From positions 22,913,001 to 22,977,000 of the forward strand of contig NC_068563.1 in the NCBI RefSeq assembly GCF_022201045.2: DNA of 64,000 nucleotides. The letters are read 5' to 3'. The notes below the pieces were generated by a model. It saw nothing but the letters and a program-made list of their open reading frames with translations. It had not been told where the DNA came from and ran no database searches. Source of the stretch: Citrus sinensis. Its lineage: Eukaryota; Streptophyta; Magnoliopsida; Sapindales; Rutaceae. A program made the translations under genes and the position numbers. Positions 22,279 through 32,883 of this stretch are shown here, one piece after another. The stretch's first letter is position 1. Every line of letters starts with the position of its first letter.

Positions 22279-22901
22279 AGTTAATTCTTGAAACTCGAAG
22301 AATAGCAATTTATTCAACAATAATCAGTTGATAATTGTTAAGGGGATTTTTTTTAGCATTGTTCAACATTCTCCTTACCATTATAACTCGAAAATAACAA
22401 TAAAATATTAACAAACTTACTTTTTCATTATCATCTTCTTCCGTTTGCTTCATTATTGTCTCCTAAATTTGAAACTCTTAAATTAGAGCTTAAGAAAGAA
22501 AGGAGAGTTTAAACTAGATACTGTTTAAAGAATTTTAAAACTCTTAAATAAAATATGGCGTATTAAGAATTTTTAAGGAGAAAATTTTATTTAACTTTAG
22601 AGTGGAAGTTTAATTAAAAATTATCCTATTATGTAATTTTAGTAAAAACTAAAATTATAAAATAATTAAAAATGTTTCAAGAGACATTTGGAGGGGCGCC
22701 AATAGCCCCATTCTAAAACACAAAAGACAAAACAAGGGTAAACTTTGGTAGCTGACAAAAAAAATTAACAATATCCATATTATATTCCAAAGTAAGTCAA
22801 GATTGTGGGTCCCGGTCAAAGGAGGATATGGCACATTCGTAAATGTTGAACGATGATAAACCGTGGTGTTTCAATGGCCACGTGTATTTGATTGAAACTA
22901 T

Positions 22902-23174
22902 GAGTGAATTTAGAATTGAGGTGTTAGTAACTTTTAAGTTATAATTGCTATGAAAAAAATCTATAAATATGAAATAAAAATTAGTAATATATAGTAAATG
23001 TAAATTTTAAATAATAATTTTGATAAAATTATTAAAGATATAATAAATTTTTCATTATAAAAGTGAAAAATCGTATCAATATAACTTCCAAGTTACAGCA
23101 ACTAATATTTACTAAATACTTTAGTATTGTTTCTTTTAAGCTACAGCTGACTAATTTCAATTCCAAACGCACCC
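22902..23174. mobile_element. MITE with GTTTGGAATTG-type ends
   Basis: The left end GAGTGAATTTAGAATTGAGG and the reverse complement of the right end GGGTGCGTTTGGAATTGAAA are similar, followed by AACTTTTAAGTTATA and AGCTGTAGCTTAAAAG in mirrored order. It resembles the smaller element at 24463-24547. TAT flanks both ends, too short to prove a duplication. Confidence 0.55.
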
Positions 23175-24462
23175 TATATTTGGTCTTTTCTTGTTTGCTT
23201 GCATGTACTTATTATTATTATTATTATTGTACTTGTGACACAGATAAATTACACTCTAAACTTTACCAAGATTCTATATACATTCTATCATAATTCAAAA
23301 ATTTTCAGAACATTAATTTAAAAATTCTACGCCCACAAATAAGTAGGAAAAAATTTGTTTCTAATCTATAAATTAACTTCACAACTACACACGAGTTAAA
23401 AAGTATTCCAAATAATATGTTTTTAATTAAAGAACAGAAGAAACATTGTTTTGTAATAATAATAATAATTGTAATCATAATTAGTGATATAATCTAATTA
23501 TATGTTGATAAGTTTGGGTTTATGAGAGGATTTATCTTTACTTTACAAGGAGAAAATGGATTTTTAATTTGTGATTATTAAAATTATATCAGAACTCTTT
23601 TAAAATTAACCCTAAAAGTGTTAAGACATAAAAAAAAATGTTTTTTTTTTTAAAGAACACTTGGGAAAATAAGAATGTAAACAACAGCGTGTAGACTGTA
23701 GACATAAAATAATAATAATAAATTGAATTAGGTTTAAGCACAGATTATTTCATAATAAAAAATACTTCTGCCCTTCTTGGCTTCTTTCATAATAGATGTG
23801 GCCCTCATATCACTTTCTCTTCTAATCCAAGAAACAGCGTGTACACATAAAATATTTTCCACTTCTATTTTTTAATGGATCATAATTAATTTTTCCAAAA
23901 TTGAAAAAAGAACAAATTCTGTCTTGGCCAAATAACATAGAGGTCTCCTTTTCTTTTATGATTTACCAAGTAAGGATGTCATTCATCCATTTGTATCAAA
24001 TACACCCTAGCCTCGATCTAATGAAATAACTCATCATAAGGATGCATTACCAAATTTAACACAATCTATCACTACCGAGTAGCGACCATCGTTATACTTC
24101 TTCAACAATAATTTATAGGTATTACACCATCCATTATTGTTGGCCATCAATTTCAAGTTTTTACTTAAATCGTATTTAATTTTGTTGGTGTTCACGTCAC
24201 CGAATATAAGTAACAATATAAATATCACTAAAGATTGAGGTATCGTTTATCAAAAAATAAAATTTAACGATTCAGTACCATAACTTAGCCCATAAAATAG
24301 TTGTGATTTTTTTTTTGGTCAATCTACGAGAGTGTGGGTGGTGACACCAGTAACTGACGATGAGTACAATGATTAAATCCATAAATTTTAACTTTTGTTA
24401 GAATATTAATGCAATTGTCAGTGATATTTGTATTGTTACCTAAATTTGACAATAAGGGTTTC
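23175..24462. other. Intergenic region
   Basis: AT-rich, with (TTA)n and (AAT)n microsatellites at 23211-23228 and 23455-23467. No gene recognised. Confidence 0.3.
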
Positions 24463-24547
24463 GGATGTGTTTGGGATTGAGGTACTGTAACTTTTAAGCT
24501 ATAGCTGCTGTAAGGTACAGCTGTCCAACTCAATCTCAAACGCACAT
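24463..24547. mobile_element. Very short MITE (palindromic)
   Basis: 85 bp that folds back on itself. GGATGTGTTTGGGATTGAGG at the left is mirrored by CTCAATCTCAAACGCACAT at the right, around AGCTATAGCTGCTGTAAGGTACAGCTG. Confidence 0.55.
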
Positions 24548-24973
24548 TTAGAGACTATAGATTACAAAAATGACTATTTGCGGTTACTGAACCCAAGGAA
24601 GTGCAGAAAGAGTAACGCACATTGGTCTAGGTGCTCGTTTTACGGAAATTAATAATCTTCAGCTCTACTAAAGAAATTTGTAAAAATACAGAGATCTAAA
24701 TGTTATAATCCCATTTTATAAATCAAAAAATTCGAAAAAAATAAAACTAAAAAAAGAAAACCTATCGATTTACGCGGCTTTGGGTATCGCCCGTTACAAA
24801 ACAATCCGCAATTTCCGATTTTATACAGCTCTTATTTTAATTATTTTTATCTCTTCTTAAACTGCAGTTAGTTTCTTTTTTGGTCAATTTAAAAGGAAAA
24901 ATAGTAACCAAGAAAAAAAAAGCTTTAACGAAAGATCAAAGAAATTTCGATCATTTTGCCCTCAAGGCGGGGG
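24548..24973 (+). other. Upstream region of the Cys-rich protein gene
   Basis: Non-coding, AT-rich until about 24950, then rising sharply in GC. Presumably holds the promoter and 5' UTR of the gene at 24974; I see no certain TATA box. Confidence 0.35.
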
Positions 24974-25438
24974 ATGGCGGGGCAAGGTTTGATACGCTCG
25001 CCGTCGCTGACGCAGCGTCGGCAACCGCTTTTGGCAAAAAATGGTCAAGAAAGGAGGGGGAATAAGTTCGGAGAGTTCGTCGGAGGGACGACCGCGGAGT
25101 GCGCGGCGGTGTGCTGCTGCTGCCCGTGCACGGTCATGAACCTCCTCGTGCTGGCCGTGTACAAGGTGCCGGCGGGACTGTGCAAGAAGGCGTGGAGGAA
25201 GCAGAGGAAACGGCACCGCATTGCGAGGAGGAAGCAGGTGGGGGGCCTCCTCATGGGTCCCACCACCGGTGGACCCAATGCGGAGGAGAAGGTGGCGCAG
25301 AAGGAGGAGTTGTTGGTGGCGGCGGCGGATCAGCAGGAGGGGGAGGATGAGAAAGCTGCTGAGTTGGAGAAGGCGATGTGGGACCGCTTTCATGGAGGCG
25401 GGTTTTGGAGGAGTCCATCTCAGAAAGAAAAAGAATAA
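24974..25438 (+). CDS. Conserved plant protein of unknown function, Cys-rich hydrophobic core and basic tail
   Basis: 154 codons from ATG 24974 to TAA 25436-25438. I chose this start because MAGQGLIRSP fits the family N-terminus; the frame is open further upstream only through a non-ATG codon. After a Ser/Arg/Gln N-terminus comes GEFVGGTTAECAAVCCCC, then PCTVMNLLVLAVYKVPAGLC, a hydrophobic stretch, then a very basic KKAWRKQRKRHRIARRK and an acidic Glu/Ala-rich tail. I recognise the AECAAVCCCCPC...LAVYKVPAGLC block as a conserved plant family without a known role. The Cys cluster beside a hydrophobic and a basic segment suggests membrane association, perhaps with acylation (inference). GC content is far above that of the flanks. 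Confidence 0.72.
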   Translation: MAGQGLIRSPSLTQRRQPLLAKNGQERRGNKFGEFVGGTTAECAAVCCCCPCTVMNLLVLAVYKVPAGLCKKAWRKQRKRHRIARRKQVGGLLMGPTTGGPNAEEKVAQKEELLVAAADQQEGEDEKAAELEKAMWDRFHGGGFWRSPSQKEKE

Positions 25439-28400
25439 ACGACGCCGTTTCCTTCCTTAAAAGTAAATATTAATATTATAATTGTTATACTGATAACTGT
25501 ACCAAAAATTGCACGTGCAAGAACTGTTCGGTTAGAGGATCTTTTGATAGGGTAAGATCAGGTGCAGAGTTTGTTTGTATAGAAAATTATCATATATTGT
25601 TCCAATGTTTTGAGGTCCAATTACATTACATGTATAACAAATTTACCTTCTTCGGCTTTAATCTTTAATCTTTACAGACCTTGCATCAAAATTTTGATTT
25701 TGATGTAAGGATTCTCTTCTGCGATTCATTTAAATCCTTTTTAAGTTTTTCTTTTTCTTTTTTCCTGTTAAAATGGATAAACATATTGTTATGGTTTTAC
25801 ACGTCACACGAGATCGCTTTTGAGACGGACAATCACTTTTTTTTACAAATATTAAAAATTTGTGTGATCATTTTTCAAACAAGGAATCTTGTGTGACTAT
25901 TTCTGAAAATGAAAACAAAATCAAGTTTGTATGTTCTGTAAAAGATTTATGTGATCATTTTTAAAATTAATAAGGGTCTATGTGAGACTATTTTGTCAAG
26001 CTATGGATTTTTTTTTTCTTGTTAAAGAGTATTTGAATATTTACATTCAAAATAAAATAAATATTTAGATTTAATATTGTACGCCAACGATTTCTTAATT
26101 GAGTTGGTAAGACACGTCTCACCTCTTTCTTGAGGTTGAGGGTGAGTCTTTCCATAAGTGTGAGAGTTTATATATTTGTTATTTTCTTTAATTTCAAATT
26201 TTCAGACTGGATTTCAATTTTAATATGTCGAGACATGTTACAACAAATATAACAGACTATATTAATCAATATTTTTATTGTACTATAGAATTAAAGAAAA
26301 ACAAAAGCCCCTTGAATTAAGTGTTTAACAACAAAATTTCGTGTATAGGTAATTTTATGTTATTTTTATGTTTCACAATAAAAACTTGTTTATATTTTTC
26401 AATATTTGTTTACTAACCTACCATAGGCGGATTTGCTGTTTACGCGTCTGATTTGTGGCTGGATTTATGTCTTGCAAATCAGTCTATCGAAGCCTAATTG
26501 CCAGGTAACGTGTATCCATCTTGTATTGCACAATGTTGGACTTTTGAGACTCTTTAATTTTATTTAATTATCAAAAATCTCTCAAGTTGGATGTTATATA
26601 ACTATTATTAAGAGTATATTTTATCATTTTCTTCTATATATTGAAGATTATGTGTGTTTAGTTTTGTATTTGATACAATTTTATTCGTGTTGGGTTTGTG
26701 CATGTTTGATTGACTTAACAGAACTCACGTATATGTAGAATAAGTAACATTATCATTAAAATAATAAATAAATGAAAGACTGAACAAAATAAAAAAAAAA
26801 TTGATTATAGGAGGATTTTTATTTTTTGAACATAACAATTTCTTGAATTTAGCCTTTTTTTTTTCATTTGTTACTTATTCTTCACAAACTGATTCGTAAG
26901 GCCACTATTTGTCAACTTTCCTTTCACTTGTTCGTGTTCTTTTTATTCTGTGCCTTGAATTTGGACACCACATATTTCGAACTCTGTTTGTTGATTAGCT
27001 TGGATTCAATTCGTGTTGTTGAGTGTGACACATGAGAAATATTGTTGTAAAAATTGCCTAATTTGTATTATCATCGACAGCCACTTGAAAAGATTTCAAG
27101 GATTAATTGATTTTGACCCTTTAGATATCAACTAGCAATGCAGATAGTATCACTGTCCTTTTCAAAAGGGGTAGATATATCTCCCTCATAAATATTGCTA
27201 ACATAAATATATTTTTCAAATATTAATAGTGATAGATAAATAAATAGGATTTGAGTTGTGCTATAATAATATGATGTTGTAAATATTAAATTTTGGACTG
27301 TAAAAACATATAGGGATTAAAAAATAAAAATAAAAATGAAGGGTTTTGACCTCATTAAACTTGAATGAGGAGAATTTTGAGCGTTCAAATCCCATTGTCG
27401 TGTGATTGATCTAAATGAGTATAAAGACTTTTATGAAGATGTAGATACAAAAACCGAGAAGCAAATTTTTTAGAAATATTATTAAATCCTCCATCTCTAT
27501 ATTCAAAATGAATAATTTATATTGATGTAAGACATAGAACCAATTTGGTAATGTTGTAGTTTTTAAAATAATTATTGTTAGTTGTGTTGTAGAAATAATT
27601 AACTGTGAATAAATTAGTTAAACATTTTGTAAAATTTATTTTTTAAGGCACCATGAGTTTTAAAAGCAACTGTATGTGTTTGGTAAATTTTATTATTAAA
27701 CTGTTATAAGAATATAAATAACTGAATTAAATATAATGTTAAATAAAATTTATTTAAATACACACACATACTAATTGATGACTAAACTAATTTTTTATAT
27801 TATTAATTTCATTTTTTTTTGTTATCTCAATATAATTGGTAATAATAATAATCTATTTAAAGTTAATGATTTATCTCCTAATTAATGCAGATAATTTTAA
27901 ACTTTTATAATATATATTAAAATATATATGGAATTACATTAAGTATAAAAATGGTTCTCAAAATTATATTTTTAAAAGTTACTCCTTCCCTAGTTTTCAA
28001 AACCTACTGTAGGATGAGGGTGATTTTACAAAAATTGATTTCTAAAAAAATTTATCAAACATTAAAATTAACTTTTAACTTTTTAAAATTACATTTAAAC
28101 CTTCCAAAATAATCCCAAACAAGCCCATAGTATGTTAGGAGTAACTTAAAAGAAATTGCGTAACTTATGTTACTATAATTGATGTCTGATTGAGATTTTT
28201 TAGAGAGATTTTAGAGTATTTTTGTCATACCTACACCTACTTTATGCATATATGATATACGCGTGTGTATGAATTAAATATAACTTCTAATTGCATGATG
28301 ATTTTTTAAAATAAATATATATATGTCATACATGTATTAAATAAGTATATTACAATACAAATATTCGATAATCTCTCAACTTTTTTATGCAACTTTGATA

Positions 28401-29346
28401 AATTGGTCAAATTTTCTCTGGCTATGGCTGTGGGGTCCATTGTATTTTCGCCTAATTCTGCTTCTTTAGGAACCAAAAAACGTTAGATGTTATTTCCTTA
28501 AACTACGCGAAAACTTGTTCTATTTTATACTTTTCTAGAAATCCGGCTTTAAGCTTTCGTTTTACATGTTTTATTTATTTTCATTTCATTATTTTATTAG
28601 GCAAATAATCAAAATCTAGCTAGAATTCCTTTATATGTGAGAAATTAATTTCATTTTGGGGGATTTAAAAATTAAGTAACATTAAGTTTTTCTATAATAT
28701 AAAAAGGATTTAAAGCCCTCAATCTCGTGAACTTTTATCAATAACAGATTTTTATTTAGTACTTTATTCTTTCATGGCTTCATTAAATTAATATTTACTT
28801 GATTGTTGCACTGTCTACTCTGTTATATCCTCTATCATAATTAATGGTTGTTTGTATTATTAATTTAACTTGAATTTGATGTGTCTTATTTACTTCACAC
28901 CATTTACTTTCAAAATTGGATCTCTGACGGTTCTACCGGATACTTTTAACTTATTTTTCGACTCATGCTAACATCAAATAATTAAATTACTAAAATTGGA
29001 AACAAAGACTGGAATTAAAAAATATAAAGATATTCTTCAAGTTTATTCTTCTTTAATCTTTAAATATGGTAACTAAAGTGATCGTTCAACTCTAGCTCCA
29101 TGCATAGAAACTAAATATACCTTGTTGCCGGAAAACAATGTTTCTTGAAAGACTCACGATGATCATTTTAGAGATACTTAACACTTCAATATTCTTTGTA
29201 CAGTTATTATCAATTAATCAACCGTGAGTTCCAAAGTCTTGATCATTCCCACTTGCTTACTTAGCTTGTGTTTATTATAAATTGATCCTGCAACATTTTC
29301 TTTGTGAAGATTAAATGAATCCGACTGTCTTGCCTGCTGTAATAAG
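25439..29346. other. Long intergenic region
   Basis: About 3.9 kb of AT-rich DNA with no convincing protein gene. Near 26081-26180 the words TTAATTGAGTTGGTAAGAC and GGTTGAGGGTGAGTCT resemble tRNA A and B boxes, and near 27390 GCGTTCAAATCCC resembles a B box, so two SINE remnants are possible. 27540-28130 looks like a decayed MITE (ends near CCAATTTGGTAATG and CAAACAAGCCC). The 71-aa frame at 25681 is low-complexity. Confidence 0.35.
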
Positions 29347-29667
29347 ATGATTGAATCGCCTATAATCCTTGCAGGTATAGCCATTTTGTGTTCATCCTTG
29401 GCCGGTTTTCTAATTTGGGTAGCTGCAAATTTGATGAAACGTGCTTATTCTGCTCACCATTCATTCGATGACCATGCTATGATAATTGCTATTCTTGAGG
29501 GTTTCTTAAGCATTATCACTGCATTTTGCTTCTTACTATTTGCAGTAATAGCCTGCTCCATGATGATATATCAGAACGGGACTGTTCCTCCATCAGCACC
29601 GGCTAATGGTAAGGTTGTGCCGTCTATGACTTTGCCAACTGATGAGGAAGGTCCATCCTTGGAATAA
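29347..29667 (+). CDS. Small two-pass membrane protein, copy 1 of a three-gene cluster
   Basis: 106 codons, intronless, ATG 29347 to TAA 29667. Residues about 5-30 (PIILAGIAILCSSLAGFLIW) form a first membrane segment. A polar loop of about 18 residues with two or three His follows, then a second segment at about 46-72 (LSIITAFCFLLFAVIACSMM). The tail is Pro/Ser-rich and ends with KVVPSMTLPTDEEGPSLE. Copies at 32480 and 35069 share the size, the A-C ending of the second segment and the K-x-x-VPS-type tail. I do not recognise a named family. This is the most diverged copy. Confidence 0.62.
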   Translation: MIESPIILAGIAILCSSLAGFLIWVAANLMKRAYSAHHSFDDHAMIIAILEGFLSIITAFCFLLFAVIACSMMIYQNGTVPPSAPANGKVVPSMTLPTDEEGPSLE

Positions 29668-31356
29668 ATGCAGATCAATAGAATTTCAGAATTCAGTTGT
29701 TTTTTTTAATGTAAATTTTCTTATTCTATTAAGGTGAATTTTAGGATTTGGATTCATTTCATATGAATTTTTGTTTTGAATTTTGTGATTAATATTTTTG
29801 GATAAGAATATGTTTGTGATTAAATTTTGATTACTTTAGAGGCATCGATTGGTTTTCTTGTAATTATTTTTAATTGGCCACGTGTATTCAAAACCTGGGA
29901 GATGAGGAACTACAAAATCAAATTGAGCTTCGCCCATTTCCTAGCTAGTCCCTATCTTTTTTTTTTTTTCTTTAAATAACCATACATTATTATTATATAT
30001 GCACATGTTACTAAATCTTTAAGAAAGATTAGCACGACTTTCAGTTAAATTCAATTTTATGCGATGGAAACACAGATTTTGATTCAGAAATGTAATAATT
30101 TGTATTATTGGTTTTTCAACATTGTGGTTCGTAATAATTAATTGAATAAAAATGTAAATGTAATTAAATCTCAACCATCCATCGTTATAAATTAACGCAC
30201 ACATGGCACATGGGTGGCTTAATTTACTTCTAATTATTATTTTATGTCGATTCCCCTCTTGCGCTTCTACTTGAGTTTGAAACCACAACCTCACAAGTAG
30301 CAGGCTATTTTTTGTAGGTTTTTTAGCACCAAATGTTACTTAGAGAACAAATCTTTATTCCTCACTTCATATTTACATTTGGGGTGTAGTTAAGCTATTT
30401 TTTGTTTTTTTTTTATTTGAAGTCCGAATGAATTTGAATTTTTATGAAGTCTTAATGTATCTGAATACGAATATTTGATTGAGATATTTTTTTTTTCTTA
30501 AAATCTGAATATAAGTGGCATTTTATTTTTTATTTTATAAATAAAAAAATCTCAAACATGGTTATTTGACATTTATATCCTTATAAATCAAAACAAAAAA
30601 GGGAATTAGCTTTTATAGTTTCGGAAATAAGTATATTTTATAGAGATATTTTTTTAAATATAATATTTACTTTTCATTAAGATCTTTTTCCATTCATACA
30701 AAAGTCATAAAAATTCATTTTTTTTATTTAGATGTAAATGTCTAACAAAAAAATAAACAAACGTTTTTTAATTCAGATGTAAATATCTAACAAAAGAATA
30801 AACAAGCATATTTTAAAAAAAAGACTGAAATTAATAAAATTTTAAACTTTAAATATTTAACAAACAAATCCTATAATGTAACTTACATTAGAGTTGTGCT
30901 AATATCTAGTGAGTGATTCTATCTATTCAATAATGGTTGTAACGTTACATTGTACGTAACTTAGCCGTGCCCTTAAAGCATATTGTGCAACTACGTACCT
31001 CAATATAGAACATACCCTAAGTCTCTTCCATTTAAGCTTTAGTTCAATAATATATGTTTGTTATTATTAGTCAAACATACCCCGGTTTATGTGTATATTA
31101 ATTCTACCTAAATTCTAGAATTACTAAACTAATTCTAAGAAAAATATTTATTATCCAAAATATTCATTTTGTTTAACTCCTTTTTAAGCAAAATATGTAT
31201 TATTATTTATTATCCAAGTTACAAACAAAAGGGAGTGTTGCCACTTTATTGACTTCCAAAGACTTTACATATGTGTGATGCATATGATTGTTGTGAAAAT
31301 AATAAGAATTGATTTTTTTTTATAATTTTATTAACAAGGTATTTAGTAATATTTAT
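29668..31356. other. Intergenic region
   Basis: AT-rich. 30400-30870 contains sequence like the 9020-9713 repeat (for example GTGGCATTTTATTTTTTATT). No gene recognised. Confidence 0.3.
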
Positions 31357-32045
31357 TAGGGGTGTTCATAATCCAATCTGATCGACTTAATCTGTTTGAT
31401 CCGCAGAAATTCGATCCGTGGATTGGTGGATTGGATTGAATTGAAAATTTGAAATTCCACAATTGGTGGATTGGATATGGATTTACTTCTGTGAATCTGT
31501 AAAAATTCGCGAATCCAAAAATAAAAATAAAAAATATTATTTAATAAAAAATAAACTTGTAAATAAGGCATTATACTTACTAATAAATAAATAAGTTAAA
31601 ATATAGTTACATTAACATCATATTATGTCTTATTCGATAATGATATAAAATAAAAATAATTAAATAAAAAAATATAACTTTCTAAGCAGTTAATTTTCAT
31701 GTACTGATCTAAACAAATGAGTTTTTTTTTGTGTGTTATATTTTGAAACTTTGAATATTGTCTAGTTTTATTTAAACAATTAATTTATTAAATCTTATTT
31801 AATTTTGAAGTAAAATCATTTTAGATTAATTTTTTTATTTAGTTAGTTTGTGGATAGGATATGATTAAAAAAATTTAGGCTGCAAAATGGTGGATTGAAT
31901 CAAATCCTCATCCTATCCATCGACGTATAGATTGGATTTGAATTGAATTTCACCAATTTGTGGATTAAAAATTTATAATATGTAAAATCATAGATTGGAT
32001 ATGGATTGATGTCCAATGCGCAAAATTCGATCCGCGAACACCCTA
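31357..32045. mobile_element. Non-autonomous hAT element with 8-bp TSD
   Basis: 689 bp, left end TAGGGGTGTTCATAATCC, reverse complement of right end TAGGGTGTTCGCGGATCG. Perfect 8-bp duplication ATATTTAT at 31349-31356 and 32046-32053. Subterminal repeats of GGATTGGTGGATTGGAT are present at the left and mirrored in diverged form at the right. An 8-bp target and TAGGG ends fit the hAT superfamily. It ends about 435 bp upstream of the second small membrane-protein gene. Confidence 0.9.
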
Positions 32046-32479
32046 ATATTTATAACTATCTCGTTAATAGACTCATCAGAAGCCAATTCTTATTATTTTC
32101 AAAATCATCATATACATCACACAAGTATATAGCCATGGAGGATGCTACATTTTCGACGTGGGATTTGAGCTTTACACTAAAGTGGTGGGGCAGTACTTCA
32201 CAACAAGAAGGAGATAATCAATTAGATATGAGAGTATGATAGTTCCTATCAATAATTCCAAATAATATACCACAGCTAGCTTGTAAGTTCCAAGAAATTA
32301 TTTCTTGTCCTTTCTAAAGAAACAAGCCGTGTAAAAATATCTTGCCGTATATACACATGTATAGAGCTTGTTCATCACACAAGGATACATATATATTCAC
32401 TCACAGTTTCTTCTTGTTTTCACCTTTCTTCAACAGGCAACTCTCCTAAATACTCACAGATTGAGCAGCAACAATTACG
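32046..32479 (+). promoter_or_regulatory. Upstream region of small membrane-protein gene 2
   Basis: A TATA-like CGTATATACACATG occurs near 32347. A CT/TTC-rich leader follows (32400-32445), ending in TCAACAG. No gene of its own: the 77-aa frame at 32006 starts inside the hAT element. Confidence 0.35.
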
Positions 32480-32818
32480 ATGAAAGCATCACCTATATAC
32501 TTTGCACTGATATCTATTCTCTTTGTAGCCTTTGCCTGTTTGGTAAGTGCCTTAATTTTGAAAGAGATAGCCCATCCTCATTCTCATCAAGTGTTTTACA
32601 TAATATCACTAAGCTTACGAGCCTTTTTGGCTACTATTGCTTCACTTGGTTTCCTTTTCTTTGCTCTTTTGGCTTGCTTCGAGGGCTTTGGAGAACGTAG
32701 TAGCGGCAACACTATTGAATCTGCATCACAACCAGCAGTAAAGCCTAGCAAGAACAAGATTGTGCCAACATCAACATTACCACCTGAATATAGTCTGCAG
32801 AGTCCAAATATTGTATAG
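32480..32818 (+). CDS. Small two-pass membrane protein, copy 2
   Basis: 112 codons, intronless, ATG 32480 to TAG 32818. Membrane segment 1 covers residues about 5-27 (PIYFALISILFVAFACLVSA). The short polar loop includes HPHSHQVFYIISLSLR. Segment 2 covers about 48-67 (LATIASLGFLFFALLACFEG). The tail includes KPSKNKIVPTSTLPPEY and ends NIV. Copy 3 shares HKVFYMISLVLR, GFVFLSLVACFE, SKNKDVPSS and the NLV end, so copies 2 and 3 are clear paralogues. Likely a plasma- or endomembrane protein (inference from topology); function unknown. Confidence 0.7.
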   Translation: MKASPIYFALISILFVAFACLVSALILKEIAHPHSHQVFYIISLSLRAFLATIASLGFLFFALLACFEGFGERSSGNTIESASQPAVKPSKNKIVPTSTLPPEYSLQSPNIV

Positions 32819-32827
32819 ATCAGTAAT

Positions 32828-32880
<53 letters not shown>
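32828..32880. repeat. (TA)n-(GA)n compound microsatellite
   Basis: About 22 bases of TA followed by about 30 bases of AG, in the presumed 3' UTR of copy 2. Confidence 0.95.

Positions 32881-32883
<3 letters not shown>

Larger units (their letters stand above)
10934..22453 (-). pseudogene. MULE transposase with FAR1-type, MULE, SWIM and OTU-like parts (interrupted)
   Basis: Read on the minus strand. A start at 22453-22451 (MKQTEEDDNEK) is followed by a GTAAGT donor. A small exon (VKEDSSTVDAIIDNKVDVID) lies in the duplicated block. The DNA-binding part follows across the 20305-21698 insertion (..REELI-like, NGLVIVIKK, CERSG, CGCPFLLKG, CGLHNHHVAQHLEGHSFAGR; about 21775-21699 and 20304-19922). 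After the LTR element the frame resumes at 12905 with the transposase core (VLIMDCTYKVDKYKFLLLEI, FAYLESKQEDNYIWAL, ALMNAIERIF, ATNLLCR). Further on come SWIM-like HTHGLPCAQKI (about 11780) and OTU-protease-like DGNCGF (about 11265-11280). Stops in place of Trp (TGA near 12780, TAG after LLCR), other stops, and frameshifts in the OTU part show it is dead. Confidence 0.85.
10236..22713 (-). mobile_element. Decayed autonomous Mutator-like element containing two nested insertions
   Basis: The left end is GACTGGGACTATTGGCACCC and the reverse complement of the right end is GAATGGGGCTATTGGCGCCC, with similarity over about 26 bp. Flanks TAAAACATG (10227-10235) and TAAAACACA (22714-22722) agree at 7 of 9 bases, consistent with an old 9-bp MULE duplication. 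The minus strand between them encodes a broken MULE transposase. The 12.5 kb length is explained by a 7,011-bp LTR element, a 1,394-bp second MULE and a 319-bp tandem duplication. Removing these and the extra target copies leaves about 3.7 kb, a normal size for such elements. Confidence 0.85.

Noticed and set aside
25099..25350. Alternative frames over the GC-rich Cys-rich gene
   Set aside because: Gly/Arg- or Leu/Arg-rich shadow frames of a GC-rich gene; only the 24974 frame has family-like blocks.
26081..26180. tRNA-like A/B box sequence
   Set aside because: Cannot be folded into a tRNA and lacks exact boxes; at most a SINE remnant, so not called a tRNA gene.
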